Below are positions 8,364 to 17,558 of a DNA stretch of 64,000 nt, piece after piece. Position numbers and translations under genes: made by a program. Source of the stretch: Nitrosopumilus piranensis (GTDB lineage: Archaea; Thermoproteota; Nitrososphaeria; Nitrososphaerales; Nitrosopumilaceae); contig NZ_CP010868.1 of assembly GCF_000875775.1 (NCBI RefSeq), positions 372,001-436,000 on the forward strand, read 5' to 3'. How positions within the stretch are numbered: the stretch's first letter is position 1; every line of letters begins with the position of its first letter. The notes under the pieces are model-generated. The model saw nothing but the letters and a program-made list of their open reading frames with translations, ran no database searches and was not told the DNA's origin.

Positions 8364-9112
8364 TTCAACTAAGTATTTTGAAAATAACTGGTTATGGTCC
8401 ATGGACATTAACTCTGGGTAGTGACAGAGAACATGAACTACAAATGCTTCAGGCTTCTCTATACAAACAAGTACAAAAATTATTTTCTGAAAAAAATTGC
8501 CTTGTTTTTCTTAATAGGTCTGATGAATTTTTTGCTGTTTCAAATGGCCTTGGATTAGAAGATCATATCCAAATTCAAAAAATACTAGAAAAATCCTTTG
8601 ATATACGCCTTACCATTTCAATTGGATTTGCTGAGTCTCCCTTTGATGCAAATTTGAAGGCATATGAGGGAAAGAAAAATGAAATTGTTTTAGATAAACA
8701 ATACAACATTTTTGGTTTTGTAAATGAGACAACTGATTCTACTGTTACTATAATGCATTTGGATGTAGATGATCTTACTTCTAAAAGAACAACAAATTCA
8801 CCATATGAAATTTCATCAATAATTTTTCAACTTTACTCCAAAATGTCAACATATTTTCTACAAAAAAATTCACTTACATTTTTCATGGGTGGTGATAATT
8901 TTATGGTGGTTGCAAGTAATGATGCAAAAAACTCTGTGCAAGATTTTATTAATATGATAAAAAATGACGATAAAATTTCTTTGAATTGTGGAATTGGTAA
9001 TGCAAAAACATGTAGAGATGCTGTAAAATTAGCCACAAAATCATTAGATACAATTCGTGAAATTCGAGATTCAGGGAAAGAAAAACCTGAAGTTTATGAA
9101 TTATCATGTTAA
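8360..9112 (+). CDS. arfA: GTP cyclohydrolase IIa (ArfA, GTP cyclohydrolase III)
   Basis: First committed step of archaeal riboflavin (and F420 chromophore) synthesis: GTP to a formylaminopyrimidine nucleotide. The 250-residue protein begins with the family signature LKITGYGPWTLTLGSDREHELQ, and shows the repeated nucleotidyl-cyclase-like halves, with CLVFLNRSDEFFAVSNGL near 48 and LTFFMGGDNFMVV near 172. It overlaps ribH by four bases and the amidohydrolase gene by seven, in a tight operon. Confidence 0.95.
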   Translation: MIQLSILKITGYGPWTLTLGSDREHELQMLQASLYKQVQKLFSEKNCLVFLNRSDEFFAVSNGLGLEDHIQIQKILEKSFDIRLTISIGFAESPFDANLKAYEGKKNEIVLDKQYNIFGFVNETTDSTVTIMHLDVDDLTSKRTTNSPYEISSIIFQLYSKMSTYFLQKNSLTFFMGGDNFMVVASNDAKNSVQDFINMIKNDDKISLNCGIGNAKTCRDAVKLATKSLDTIREIRDSGKEKPEVYELSC

Positions 9113-10296
9113 TCAAAAACATCAGTACTCTTTTAGGAAAAGAATTAGACTATATTTCTGAAACAAATATTCAAATCCAAAATGGAAAATTTAAACAAAT
9201 TCAACCCAACATTAAACCTAATGTTAAAGAAGAGTTTATTGATTGTCAAGGGCTTTTACTAATTCCTGGATTCATTAATGCACATACTCATATTGGTGAT
9301 TCTATTGGAAAAGATGTTACACTAGATAGTTCAGTAGACAAAAAAATACATCCAGTTTTTGGGGCTAAATCAAAAATTCTAAAAAATACTCCTCCTGAGA
9401 ATCTTACTGATTTTATGAAAAATACTTGTCACTCCATGATTAGAAAAGGAATCACCACTTTTGTTGATTTTAGGGAAGGTGGCTTAGATGGTGTTCTTTT
9501 ATTAAAAAAAACATTATCTGAAATTCCTATACGTTCAATTATTTTGGGGCGAGTAGATTTTTATCAAAACCCAACTGAAATCAAAAAAAATCTACCTATT
9601 TCTAAAGAAAAATCTAAGGAATTACCACTAATCCTTCAGAAATGTGATGGAATTGGAATCAGTGGCGCAAATGAGAATAGTAACTCAGTTCTAAATCACT
9701 ATTCAAAAACATCAAAGATTAGAGCAATTCATTCTTCTGAAACCAAACAAAGTGTTTCTAGATCCAAAAAAATGACTGGAAAATCTGAAACAATTAGGGC
9801 ATTATCCCTCAAGCCTCATTTTCTTGTTCACATGACTCATGCATCAAAAAATGACCTTCATGTTGCAGCAAAAAAAATTAGAGGAATTGTCATTTGTCCA
9901 AGGGCTAATTCTTCGTTGGCTGAAGGAATTCCTGACATTACTTTAATGCAAAATGCTGGTTGTACTCTAGCATTAGGCACAGATAATGTCATGATAAACT
10001 CACCTGATATGTTTAGAGAAATGGATTATATTTGGAAAGTAACAATGGGCATTCATAAAAAAAGAATCAACCCTAAAGATATTCTAAAAATGTCTACCGT
10101 AAATGGTGGAAAAATATTGAAAAAAGATATCGGAATTATTGAAACAGGAAAAATTGCAGATTGTATATTTCTTAACAAACATGCATTAGACTTGGAACCA
10201 ATGCATGATCCATACGCATCAATTGTTCATAGAGCATCTGAATCTACAATAAAAGCAGTAATGATTGGAGGGAAAATTGTACATGGAAAACTCTAG
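9106..10296 (+). CDS. Amidohydrolase-superfamily enzyme within the riboflavin operon
   Basis: A 396-residue metal-dependent hydrolase or deaminase. The entry motif GFINAHTHIGDS (two metal-ligand histidines) is near 57-68, a further histidine in RAIHSSET near 204, VHMTHAS near 241, and the catalytic/metal aspartate in LALGTDNVMINSPD near 290. It is embedded between arfA and arfC with overlaps on both sides. The pathway step between those two enzymes is a deformylation, and a later step is a deamination, both chemistries known in this superfamily. A role in riboflavin synthesis is therefore an inference from position; other purine/pyrimidine deaminase roles are possible. Confidence 0.85.
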   Translation: MLIKNISTLLGKELDYISETNIQIQNGKFKQIQPNIKPNVKEEFIDCQGLLLIPGFINAHTHIGDSIGKDVTLDSSVDKKIHPVFGAKSKILKNTPPENLTDFMKNTCHSMIRKGITTFVDFREGGLDGVLLLKKTLSEIPIRSIILGRVDFYQNPTEIKKNLPISKEKSKELPLILQKCDGIGISGANENSNSVLNHYSKTSKIRAIHSSETKQSVSRSKKMTGKSETIRALSLKPHFLVHMTHASKNDLHVAAKKIRGIVICPRANSSLAEGIPDITLMQNAGCTLALGTDNVMINSPDMFREMDYIWKVTMGIHKKRINPKDILKMSTVNGGKILKKDIGIIETGKIADCIFLNKHALDLEPMHDPYASIVHRASESTIKAVMIGGKIVHGKL

Positions 10297-10939
10297 ACCT
10301 CGCATAATTCTTAGTACAGCAATATCCATTGATGGAAAGATTGCAACTAAAACAAATGATTCAAAACTTTCATCAAAAGAAGATATTAAAAGACTACATA
10401 AATTACGTTCTAAAGTAGACGCAATTCTTGTTGGAAAAAATACTGTCTCTCGTGATGATCCAATTTTAACTGTTCGATATGCTAAAGGAAAAAATCCAAT
10501 TAGAATTATTTTAGATTCTCAAGGAACTATTTCAAAAAAATCAAAAATTTTACAATCATGTGATAAAATTCCAACTATAATTGCAGTATCAAAAAAAATT
10601 CCACAAAAAAATCTTGAAAAGTTACAGAAATTTCCTATTGAGATAATTATTACTGGAAAAGATTATGTTAATCTAAAATTATTATTAAAAAAACTATCAA
10701 AAAAGAAAATCAAAACAATACTAGTTGAAGGTGGGGGAACTGTAAATTGGGAATTTGTTAAACACAAACTTTTTGATGAAATGATAGTGACTCTATCTCC
10801 ATTCTTAGTTGGCGGTGAAGATGCTATTTCCTATGTAGGTGGTTCAGGATTTAGTAAAATTTCCAATTCCCCAAATCTTAGACTTAAATCTGTAAAGAGG
10901 CTCAAAAATCATCTAGTTTTACATTACGAAAAGCTCTAA
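10283..10939 (+). CDS. arfC: 2,5-diamino-6-ribosylaminopyrimidinone 5'-phosphate reductase (ArfC, RibD C-terminal type)
   Basis: Reduces the ribosyl group to ribityl in the archaeal riboflavin pathway, using NAD(P)H. The protein is DHFR-like: ILSTAISIDGKIAT at the start, LRSKVDAILVGKNTVSRDDP near 47-66, and the nucleotide-binding TILVEGGGTVNWEFV near 149. No deaminase domain is fused to it, so the deaminase must be a separate protein. An in-frame ATG at 10265 exists, but 10283 gives the usual N-terminus and a shorter (14-base) overlap with the amidohydrolase gene. Confidence 0.93.
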   Translation: MENSRPRIILSTAISIDGKIATKTNDSKLSSKEDIKRLHKLRSKVDAILVGKNTVSRDDPILTVRYAKGKNPIRIILDSQGTISKKSKILQSCDKIPTIIAVSKKIPQKNLEKLQKFPIEIIITGKDYVNLKLLLKKLSKKKIKTILVEGGGTVNWEFVKHKLFDEMIVTLSPFLVGGEDAISYVGGSGFSKISNSPNLRLKSVKRLKNHLVLHYEKL

Positions 10940-10943
10940 GTTC

Positions 10944-10950
10944 TTATACT
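10944..10950 (+). promoter_or_regulatory. TATA-like box before the lysine-rich protein gene
   Basis: TTATACT lies about 28 bases before TTG at 10976. That spacing supports 10976 (product starting MAVKKKTT) over the earlier TTG at 10955. Confidence 0.45.
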
Positions 10951-10975
10951 TTATTTGAAATACAACTACAAGAAA

Positions 10976-11212
10976 TTGGCGGTAAAAAAGAAAACAACCA
11001 AAAGAAAAACTACCACAAAAAAGAAGGCAGCACCAAAAAAGAAATCTACTAAATCAAAAGCAAAGAAACCAGCATTTGGCGGATATGCTATTAGTTTTGC
11101 AGGTCGCAAAGAAACTGCTGAACAAATATTTGGTAAAAAACCAATTGCCCCTAGTGAAATGACCAAAAAGATTTGGGCATTTGTAAAATCAAAAAGCCTT
11201 TCTAATCGTTAA
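10976..11212 (+). CDS. Lysine-rich protein with a SWIB-like C-terminal segment
   Basis: About 78 residues. The first 35 form a histone-H1-like basic tail of lysine, threonine, alanine and proline. The rest includes EQIFGKKPIAPSEMTKKIWA, which resembles the first helices of SWIB/MDM2-type domains (core pattern GKK, a turn, then a VVKKIW-like helix), but the domain's second half is absent. Likely DNA- or chromatin-associated; this is inference from composition and weak similarity. It follows the riboflavin operon but has its own TATA-like box. Confidence 0.75.
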   Translation: MAVKKKTTKRKTTTKKKAAPKKKSTKSKAKKPAFGGYAISFAGRKETAEQIFGKKPIAPSEMTKKIWAFVKSKSLSNR

Positions 11213-11307
11213 ACCCATTTGTTAACGAATTATCGTTAACTAATTTCTATATTTTAATTATTTTTAAAAAAATAAGATATAGATACTGGAATTAATTTGA
11301 ATTTATT

Positions 11308-11865
11308 ATGTCAACTACATCATTAAGACGTGATCATGATTTAATTGAAAAAGTTATCAAAGCAATGGACGCAACCATTCAATTATTAAATGAAAATAAA
11401 AAAATTCCTGAATCTATTCTATTACCTGTTATTGATTTTTCAAAAAACTTTACAGATGTATGTCATCATAGTAAAGAAGAAAATTCTTTATTTCCTGCCC
11501 TAGAACAAGCTGGAATGCCAAAAAACATGGGTCCAATTGCAATGATGTTGATGGATCATGAACGTTCTAGAGAAATTGGAGCAAACATGGAAGCATCTGC
11601 AAAAGAATATCTTTCTTCAGGCGATTCTTCAAAATTAGTTAGTGATATGCAGCAGTATGTTGAACATATTACAGAACATCTCTGGAAAGAAAATAATCGC
11701 TTGTTCATGATGGCAGAAGCTCGCTTGCAATATGTTGCACAAAAAGTCGATGGTCAATTAAACGAGATTGAAGCAGAAAAACTCAAAGACTTGGGAAAAT
11801 CCCGCAAACACTATGAAGAACTTGCTGAAAATCTCACCCGAGATGTTGCTGCTCAAGGAAACTAG
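11308..11865 (+). CDS. Hemerythrin HHE-domain protein
   Basis: A 185-residue helical protein with histidine/glutamate positions typical of a di-iron HHE cation-binding domain: RRDHDLIEKV near residue 7, CHHSKEENSLFPAL near 53, MDHERSREIG near 83 and HITEHLWKENNRLF near 118. Such proteins bind oxygen or sense iron, oxygen or nitric oxide. In an ammonia oxidiser a nitric-oxide or oxygen related role is plausible but not shown. The acidic gene at 11868 begins two bases after its stop. Confidence 0.9.
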   Translation: MSTTSLRRDHDLIEKVIKAMDATIQLLNENKKIPESILLPVIDFSKNFTDVCHHSKEENSLFPALEQAGMPKNMGPIAMMLMDHERSREIGANMEASAKEYLSSGDSSKLVSDMQQYVEHITEHLWKENNRLFMMAEARLQYVAQKVDGQLNEIEAEKLKDLGKSRKHYEELAENLTRDVAAQGN

Positions 11866-11867
11866 GC

Positions 11868-12158
11868 TTGACTCATAGTATATTTGGTCAAGTAATTGCT
11901 GTAAGAAAATTTGCCAATGGAGATATTGAGGTAGATTTCTATCATGATGATCAGGTTACAGAGTATAGATATTCATCTGATACTGGCCGCTTGGGAAATT
12001 TTCCAAAAGAATTGGTCGAATCTTTAGCATCTACATTGGCCACTGATATTTGTATTGAAATCTTCTTTGCTGATGATGGAACCCCAACTCATGTAGAATT
12101 AGAAGAATGTGAAGATGATGAAGAGTATGACGAGGACCTTGTCCCAGAGGAATCATGA
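11868..12158 (+). CDS. Hypothetical acidic protein
   Basis: A 96-residue product from TTG at 11868, two bases after the hemerythrin stop, hence likely the same transcript. The first 75 residues look like a small beta-rich domain (FGQVIAVRKFANGDIEVDF); the end is a strongly acidic tail (EECEDDEEYDEDL). I do not recognise the family. Its position suggests a partner or accessory of the HHE protein. Confidence 0.7.
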   Translation: MTHSIFGQVIAVRKFANGDIEVDFYHDDQVTEYRYSSDTGRLGNFPKELVESLASTLATDICIEIFFADDGTPTHVELEECEDDEEYDEDLVPEES

Positions 12159-12165
12159 ACCCTGG

Positions 12166-12261
12166 ATGTATTTCAAAGCTCAAGGCGTTCCCAAAGATCT
12201 CTTTGATCTTCACTCAACAATACACGTCATCGAGTGTCCTCGTCAGTATATAGTGCGCTAA
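12166..12261 (+). CDS. Possible small ORF (31 aa)
   Basis: ATG at 12166 opens a 31-residue frame ending TAA at 12259-12261. Its sequence (MYFKAQGVPKDLFDLHST, then a CPRQY element) looks more protein-like than random AT-rich DNA, and it starts eight bases after the previous gene. No family is recognised. It could equally be the end of an untranslated tail. Confidence 0.35.
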   Translation: MYFKAQGVPKDLFDLHSTIHVIECPRQYIVR

Positions 12262-12302
12262 AATTATACTTAAAGGGTACTCATAATTTCAATTATAGAA
12301 AA

Positions 12303-13694
12303 TTATTCTACGTAATGATGATGTGTTAAGTTGTCATAGAATCTAACTGATTTTAGATTTACAAATTCCAGCATTCCATATCTGGATAGCTCTCTTCCAA
12401 AACCACTATGTTTTATTCCGCCGAATGGAATTCTTGGATCTGAAATAACTACATTATTTACACTAACAATTCCAGATTCAATTCTTCTTGACATTTTATC
12501 TGCTTTTGCAAGATCTTTTGTCCAAATACTTGCACCCAATCCAAATTCACTATCATTTGCTAATTTGATTGCCTCGCTTTCGTTTTCAACAATTGTTATT
12601 GGTGCAACTGGTCCAAATGTTTCCTCTTTTGCAATTCTCATATCGGGTTTAATGTTTGTAAGAATTGTTGGTTGGTAGAAATATCCATTACCTTCAATCT
12701 TGTCTCCTCCTAGTAACACTTTAGCACCCTTTGCCTTTGCATCTTCAACAATTCCAGAAATTGTCTCTAACCCGCCTTTACTGGATATTGGACCGACATC
12801 TGTATCCATTGACATTGGATCTCCTACTTTGAGTTGAGATGCTTTTTTGATAAATAATTCAATAAAGTCTTTAGCTATATTCTTGCCTACAAAAAATCTT
12901 TTAGATGCTACGCAACTTTGCCCACAATTGATAAACCTGCCTTTGACTGCCCCTTCAGCAGCTTTTTCGATAATTGCATCATCTAAAACTATGAATGGAT
13001 CACTTCCCCCTAATTCTAAAACACATTTCTTTAGATTCATGGCGGCCCTTTCCCCCACTTTTGCTCCTGCATTAGTACTACCAGTAAATGTTACAGCATT
13101 AACATCTGAATCAATAAGATGATTTGCAGAATCTACACTTCCTACTACGGTTGAAAACACTCCTTCTGGTATCCCTGCTTCTGTGAATGCTTTTTCAATT
13201 TCGATTCCTGATTGCATAGTAATTCTTGATGGTTTCATCACAATTACATTTCCTGCCATCAAACATGGAGCTGCAAATCTCAGAGCTTGCCAATATGGAA
13301 AATTCCATGGCATAATAGAACCAATTACCCCTAATGGCTCAAAAGTCAGAAAACTCTTTCTTGCATCTGTGTTTAATACTTCATCAGAAAGGAAGCTATC
13401 TCCATGATCTGCATAAAATTCCAATGCCCAAGCACATTTTTCAACTTCACCAATTGATTCTTTGAGCGCTTTTCCCATTTCACTAGTTGCAATTTTTGCT
13501 AACTCTGTTTTGTTTTTCTTTAGATATTCAACTAAATTGTAAATGTAACTTCTACGCTTTTCATAATCTTTTTTCCACTCAGGAAATGCTCTTTTTGCTT
13601 TTCTAACTAATTCAAAAACCTGATCTCTACCCATTGGTGAAAATGTATTGATATTCTCACCTGTTGCAGGATTGACTGTAGTGATCTGACTCAA
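12303..13694 (-). CDS. NAD(P)-dependent aldehyde dehydrogenase, succinate-semialdehyde dehydrogenase-like
   Basis: A 463-residue ALDH-superfamily enzyme. The substrate channel and cofactor segment MPWNFPYWQALRFAAP is near 128, the general-base region LELGGSDPFIV near 229, and the catalytic cysteine is in NCGQSCVASKR near 260-270. Overall similarity is to GabD-type succinate-semialdehyde dehydrogenases. The N-terminus SQITTVNPATGE is typical. Possible substrate overlap with the hydroxybutyrate part of the carbon fixation cycle is inference. It stands alone, convergent with the hemerythrin unit. Confidence 0.9.
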   Translation of the reverse strand: MSQITTVNPATGENINTFSPMGRDQVFELVRKAKRAFPEWKKDYEKRRSYIYNLVEYLKKNKTELAKIATSEMGKALKESIGEVEKCAWALEFYADHGDSFLSDEVLNTDARKSFLTFEPLGVIGSIMPWNFPYWQALRFAAPCLMAGNVIVMKPSRITMQSGIEIEKAFTEAGIPEGVFSTVVGSVDSANHLIDSDVNAVTFTGSTNAGAKVGERAAMNLKKCVLELGGSDPFIVLDDAIIEKAAEGAVKGRFINCGQSCVASKRFFVGKNIAKDFIELFIKKASQLKVGDPMSMDTDVGPISSKGGLETISGIVEDAKAKGAKVLLGGDKIEGNGYFYQPTILTNIKPDMRIAKEETFGPVAPITIVENESEAIKLANDSEFGLGASIWTKDLAKADKMSRRIESGIVSVNNVVISDPRIPFGGIKHSGFGRELSRYGMLEFVNLKSVRFYDNLTHHHYVE

Positions 13695-13732
13695 GGTTTT
13701 TTGAGAATGATTTCTCCTATTTAATTTGTAAC

Positions 13733-14137
13733 TTAATCTTCAAAGTTAGTACTAAAATTTGAAAGTGATTTTGAGTATGAATCCATCATAATATGCACAA
13801 ATTGATCATATGATTTCATGCCTGAAATTCTCATTTGAGAGTACCATTTCAGATAATTATCATAATTATCAATCTGCTTTATCCAAAAATCTGTTAGACT
13901 ATCAGAAAATGACTTTATATTTTTCATAGAGTTTTTGTCAGTATTCATTTTTTCAAAAAATTCTTTTTCAGAAATTATACATGTTCCAAATATGTCATCT
14001 AATAGATGTAGATATTCTTTATACATGTCTGAATATATTTGAAAATGAGACGGAATTTGCATTTCTAATTTATTGATTATTTTAGATGAATTATCTTTGA
14101 AAATATTACAAACTGATGATTCTGAATCTTGAGACAT
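13733..14137 (-). CDS. Hypothetical helical protein
   Basis: A 134-residue product rich in aromatic and charged residues with several helices (FQIYSDMYKEYLHLLDDIF, then WIKQIDNYDNYLKWYSQMR). It looks all-alpha, faintly like PHA-synthase-associated (PhaE/phasin) proteins found elsewhere in this window, but without the repeated WQK motif. No signal peptide or membrane segment. Function unknown. Confidence 0.65.
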   Translation of the reverse strand: MSQDSESSVCNIFKDNSSKIINKLEMQIPSHFQIYSDMYKEYLHLLDDIFGTCIISEKEFFEKMNTDKNSMKNIKSFSDSLTDFWIKQIDNYDNYLKWYSQMRISGMKSYDQFVHIMMDSYSKSLSNFSTNFED

Positions 14138-14182
14138 AAAAAAACTACCCTAACTTTCTATTTAACTTATTTCCAAAAATGC

Positions 14183-14698
14183 TTAGAAAATCTGCTGCAT
14201 ATCTTTTTTGATTTCATCAATTTTCTTTTGATATGCCTTTTTAGACTTATCGTTCTTTTTTAGATTTAGAACATTTCCGCATGATGGACATTTGAACATA
14301 CCTTCAAGTGCATCTTCAAAGGTTACTCTTGGACAATCTTCATTTCCACAATGATAAAAATCAGATGCATTTTCATAATCTAATCTTTGTTGTAATCTCT
14401 CTTCAATTTTCTTTTTCTGATTTTCAATAAAATGTTCAACTTCTTCTCTTCTTGTTCTCCATCTGTAAACAAACCACCCCTTTCTCTCATCTTTTACTCT
14501 AATCCCTGTGATTAGGGATTTTCCAAAAAGATCATACAATACTTTTCTTACCATATTGATTCTAAGCCCTGTTGAACTTGCAATTTCTTCATCAGTTGCA
14601 TCTTCTGCTTTTAGTAATGAACGAGCTACTTTGAGATATTCATCTCCTCCAATCATTGAGGCTATTCTAACAAAAGGATCTTCGTATTTGTCTACCAA
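14183..14698 (-). CDS. tfe: Transcription initiation factor TFE (TFIIE alpha homologue)
   Basis: Assists promoter opening by archaeal RNA polymerase with TBP and TFB. The 171 residues contain an N-terminal extended winged helix (residues 10-90, with DEEIASSTGLRINMVRKVLY and GKSLITGIRVKDERKGWFVY), a coiled linker (EEVEHFIENQKKKIEERLQQ) and a C-terminal zinc ribbon, CGNEDCPR...CPSCG at about 118-142. It is followed on the same strand by other genes upstream (Trm56 and HflX), a layout often seen in this phylum. Confidence 0.96.
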   Translation of the reverse strand: MVDKYEDPFVRIASMIGGDEYLKVARSLLKAEDATDEEIASSTGLRINMVRKVLYDLFGKSLITGIRVKDERKGWFVYRWRTRREEVEHFIENQKKKIEERLQQRLDYENASDFYHCGNEDCPRVTFEDALEGMFKCPSCGNVLNLKKNDKSKKAYQKKIDEIKKDMQQIF

Positions 14699-14725
14699 CT
14701 CTAATCTTTTCCCAATTTTCTATTA

Positions 14726-15259
14726 TTAATCCCTTGTTTCCTTTACTTGTACATTTTTACCTACTTTTGTGGGTATAATCTTCCGTTTTGCATCTGGAAA
14801 TTCTTTCTCAAATTGTTGACCTTCTTGAATTCGATCTAAAAGTATGGCAAGAGCACTTATTTCAGAATGAGGCTGACTCCCAATTCCTATGTTATAATCT
14901 GCCATCTCATAAATTTCTCTGGGTACTTTTTCTGCCCCTACCACCACTAACAATTTTTTTTCTTTTCGAATTTTTTCTTGAGCATCATTAATTTTTTCAC
15001 CATACATTGAAAGATGAATTATCTTGAAATTTTCCTCTTTTTTCTTTTTAATAATTGGTTTCCATTTTTCAATAAATTCAACTGAGAAATTCCCTCCCCA
15101 TGTTTCATTGATTTTTCTCAAAGTATCTTTTATCTCTGGATTAATTTCTGTCATGAAGATTTTTTTGGCTCCAAATGCTCTTGATACTAATGCCACATGT
15201 GTTGTAACTCTATCATCTCTTACTAGTCTTTGACCAATTCGGACTACTTCAATTTCCAT
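14726..15259 (-). CDS. trm56: tRNA (cytidine-56 2'-O)-methyltransferase Trm56
   Basis: A SPOUT-family enzyme, archaea-specific, that methylates the ribose of C56 in the T loop of tRNA. The start [20 protein letters not shown] and [20 protein letters not shown] near 39 are diagnostic, and the knot region appears as [20 protein letters not shown] near 107 with [19 protein letters not shown] near 128. Length 177 residues is normal. Its start overlaps the end of hflX by 11 bases. Confidence 0.95.
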   Translation of the reverse strand: MEIEVVRIGQRLVRDDRVTTHVALVSRAFGAKKIFMTEINPEIKDTLRKINETWGGNFSVEFIEKWKPIIKKKKEENFKIIHLSMYGEKINDAQEKIRKEKKLLVVVGAEKVPREIYEMADYNIGIGSQPHSEISALAILLDRIQEGQQFEKEFPDAKRKIIPTKVGKNVQVKETRD

Positions 15260-16364
15260 ATGTTTTTTCAGCCCCTAACCTATTTTCAAATACGTGTGAA
15301 TCATAACTTTCCAAAATATCTTTAATCAATTCTTTTAGTTGTTTTACATTTTTACCAGTTTTTGCAGAAACTGGAATCCATTTTTTATTATCTACTAAAT
15401 TTAATGTCTCTATTTTTTCTTCAATTTCATTTTCTTTTAGTAAATCTGATTTATTTAATGCGTAAATCATTCTGTCTTTTTCAACCCCTAGTTCACTTAA
15501 TGTTCTCATACAACTAGAAAATTTCTTTTTTAATTCAAATAATGGATCACTGATATCAATTATTACAATGATGATATCTGTATGACCTAATTCCTCTAAT
15601 GTAGATTTGAATGCATCAATCATGTAAGCTGGTAATTTACTGATAAAACCAACTGTATCTGAAATTAAAAATGGTACTTGGTTAATCGTAACTCGTCTTG
15701 TAGTAGTTGAAAGTGTTGTAAACAATTCACTACTTTGATCTCTTGTTTCTCCTGTCATCTTGTTAAACAAGGTTGTTTTTCCTGCTGAAGTATAACCTGC
15801 AAGTGAAATTGTTTTGAATCCCATTCTTTTTCGTCCTTGTCTGTGTAACTCTCTTTGCTTTCCAGCTTTTTCTAGCTTAGATCTAATTGTCTGCATTCTA
15901 TGTTTAATGTCATTATAGTAAACATCAACTTCAAATTTTCCTATTCCCATAAACCCTGGTTGCTCTCCCATACTTGAAAGTCGAACTTTTTCTTTTGCTC
16001 TGGCCATCTCATACCTTAATTGAGCTAACTTTACTTGCAATTTTGATTCTGCACTTGATGCCCTACTTTCAAAAATTTCAAGAATCAGTGCTTCTCTATC
16101 TAAAATTTCTCTGTGTAAAACTGATGCTAAGTTATAATTTTGACTTGGTTTTAAAACCTCATCAAACACAATCACATCTGGTCTAATTTTTTCTGAAATC
16201 TCTTCCAGATTCTCTAAAATTCCACCGCTTATGCCATACTTTGGCTTTTTCAAAAATTTCTGCTTAATTGTATGGACTACCTGTAATCCTGCTGCATCAC
16301 AAAGCCCTTTTGCTTCATTAATTATGTCATCTTTATCATATGTGATTAAAATAGCCGATTTCAT
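15249..16364 (-). CDS. hflX: Ribosome-associated GTPase HflX
   Basis: A 371-residue GTPase that binds the large ribosomal subunit and splits stalled ribosomes. N-terminal HflX domain (residues 1-170) with a coiled glycine-poor linker containing [20 protein letters not shown], then the G domain: P-loop [13 protein letters not shown] near 188, the threonine-rich switch [10 protein letters not shown] near 215, [10 protein letters not shown] (G3) near 235 and NKSDLL (G4) near 303. It overlaps trm56, so the two translation-related genes are likely co-expressed. Confidence 0.95.
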   Translation of the reverse strand: MKSAILITYDKDDIINEAKGLCDAAGLQVVHTIKQKFLKKPKYGISGGILENLEEISEKIRPDVIVFDEVLKPSQNYNLASVLHREILDREALILEIFESRASSAESKLQVKLAQLRYEMARAKEKVRLSSMGEQPGFMGIGKFEVDVYYNDIKHRMQTIRSKLEKAGKQRELHRQGRKRMGFKTISLAGYTSAGKTTLFNKMTGETRDQSSELFTTLSTTTRRVTINQVPFLISDTVGFISKLPAYMIDAFKSTLEELGHTDIIIVIIDISDPLFELKKKFSSCMRTLSELGVEKDRMIYALNKSDLLKENEIEEKIETLNLVDNKKWIPVSAKTGKNVKQLKELIKDILESYDSHVFENRLGAEKTYGN

Positions 16365-16420
16365 TTTGATTCTATGGTTCTACTATAATTTGGGTTAAAG
16401 ATTCTACCTGTTTTGAAAAT

Positions 16421-17467
16421 CTATACTGCTTTCTTGATTGTTTTTTCGATATTCATATTCAGGACTATTTCTGCAATATCGCTGGCATATTCTGAAACTC
16501 TTCTTATATTTTCAGTCATTCTTCTAACTCTATAAATCTCCTCGTCGTCTTTGAGTGATTTTGAGGCATCTCTGACTTTTTTCTCATATTTTGCAATATT
16601 GTTTGTTTTTTCAATGGTTTTTTCAGCCTGTAAATAATCTTCTTTAAACAATGCAAGGCAAGCATCATCTAGTACTGATAAACAAAATTCATTCATGTCT
16701 TGTAATTTATCTAAAATCTCCTTTTTCACTGATTTCTTGAATTCCAGAAGATCTTTTGCAATAAATGCTGCATGATCTCCTGCTCTTTCAATATTTTTTA
16801 CAACTAATCTATATCCCAAACAATTTCTCGGATTTCTAAAACCCATTTCTTTTAACATGTGTTCATTTTGAATTGCGATTTTTAATTGACGAATAATATA
16901 AAAGCCAAATCTGTCTACCTCGTCATCTGTGTTGATTACCTCTTGTGCCAAATCTAGATTGTTTTCTTTTACAGCTAAGATTGCATCACTAGACATTGAT
17001 TTTGCCAAATGGATCATTCTTTTGAATGCCCCGTCTACTGATAACTCTAATAAATTAACTAGAACTTGTACTGTAATGCCTACACTGGAATCAGAAATAA
17101 TTTCTGATCCCATCAACATTCGTTTAACGGCCTCTTTTACTGTATTTCTCTGAACAGGACTTAACCTTCCATCTTTTGGTTTTACATTAATTGTCTTAAA
17201 CCCTAAAAAATAAAGTGAAACTAATTTTCTAACAATTGAGGATGCCTTTTCTTCTGGATTAATTTCAATTATCGCTTCTTCTTTTTTCGGATTTCGTGAT
17301 TCAAATTTTGGAGGATATAGTTCTAGTGTTGATGAACCTTTTCTTACCATTCTAATTTGATCCCCTTGTTTTAAGCCTAAATCCATAATCCATTGTTTTG
17401 GTAATGAAACTATGTATGATGATTTACCTGTAAACTGGATTTTCCTTGTTTCCTCCCTTTCTTCCAT
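16421..17467 (-). CDS. AbrB/SpoVT-PhoU domain phosphate-uptake regulator
   Basis: A 348-residue fusion. The N-terminal AbrB-type swapped-hairpin DNA-binding domain is seen as IQFTGKSSYIVSLPKQWIMD with GLKQGDQIRMVRKG following (residues 9-45). Two PhoU-type helical bundles follow, with VDGAFKRMIHLAKSMSSDAI near 148 and IERAGDHAAFIAKDLLEF near 226, plus the terminal YASDIAEIVLNM helix. In archaea this architecture is associated with phosphate-responsive transcription control. No phosphate transporter lies beside it in this window. Confidence 0.9.
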   Translation of the reverse strand: MEEREETRKIQFTGKSSYIVSLPKQWIMDLGLKQGDQIRMVRKGSSTLELYPPKFESRNPKKEEAIIEINPEEKASSIVRKLVSLYFLGFKTINVKPKDGRLSPVQRNTVKEAVKRMLMGSEIISDSSVGITVQVLVNLLELSVDGAFKRMIHLAKSMSSDAILAVKENNLDLAQEVINTDDEVDRFGFYIIRQLKIAIQNEHMLKEMGFRNPRNCLGYRLVVKNIERAGDHAAFIAKDLLEFKKSVKKEILDKLQDMNEFCLSVLDDACLALFKEDYLQAEKTIEKTNNIAKYEKKVRDASKSLKDDEEIYRVRRMTENIRRVSEYASDIAEIVLNMNIEKTIKKAV

Positions 17468-17558
17468 AAACTAAAGAGAAAAAGCCATTCTATATAGTTT
17501 TAATATTTTGATATGTATAATCATTGAACTAATATTTAGAATCAATTGAAGGCAAAAT

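Noticed and set aside
12031-12213. Minus-strand frame over the acidic protein gene
   Set aside because: It is an antisense shadow of the acidic GAA/GAT-rich tail, with no protein-like features.
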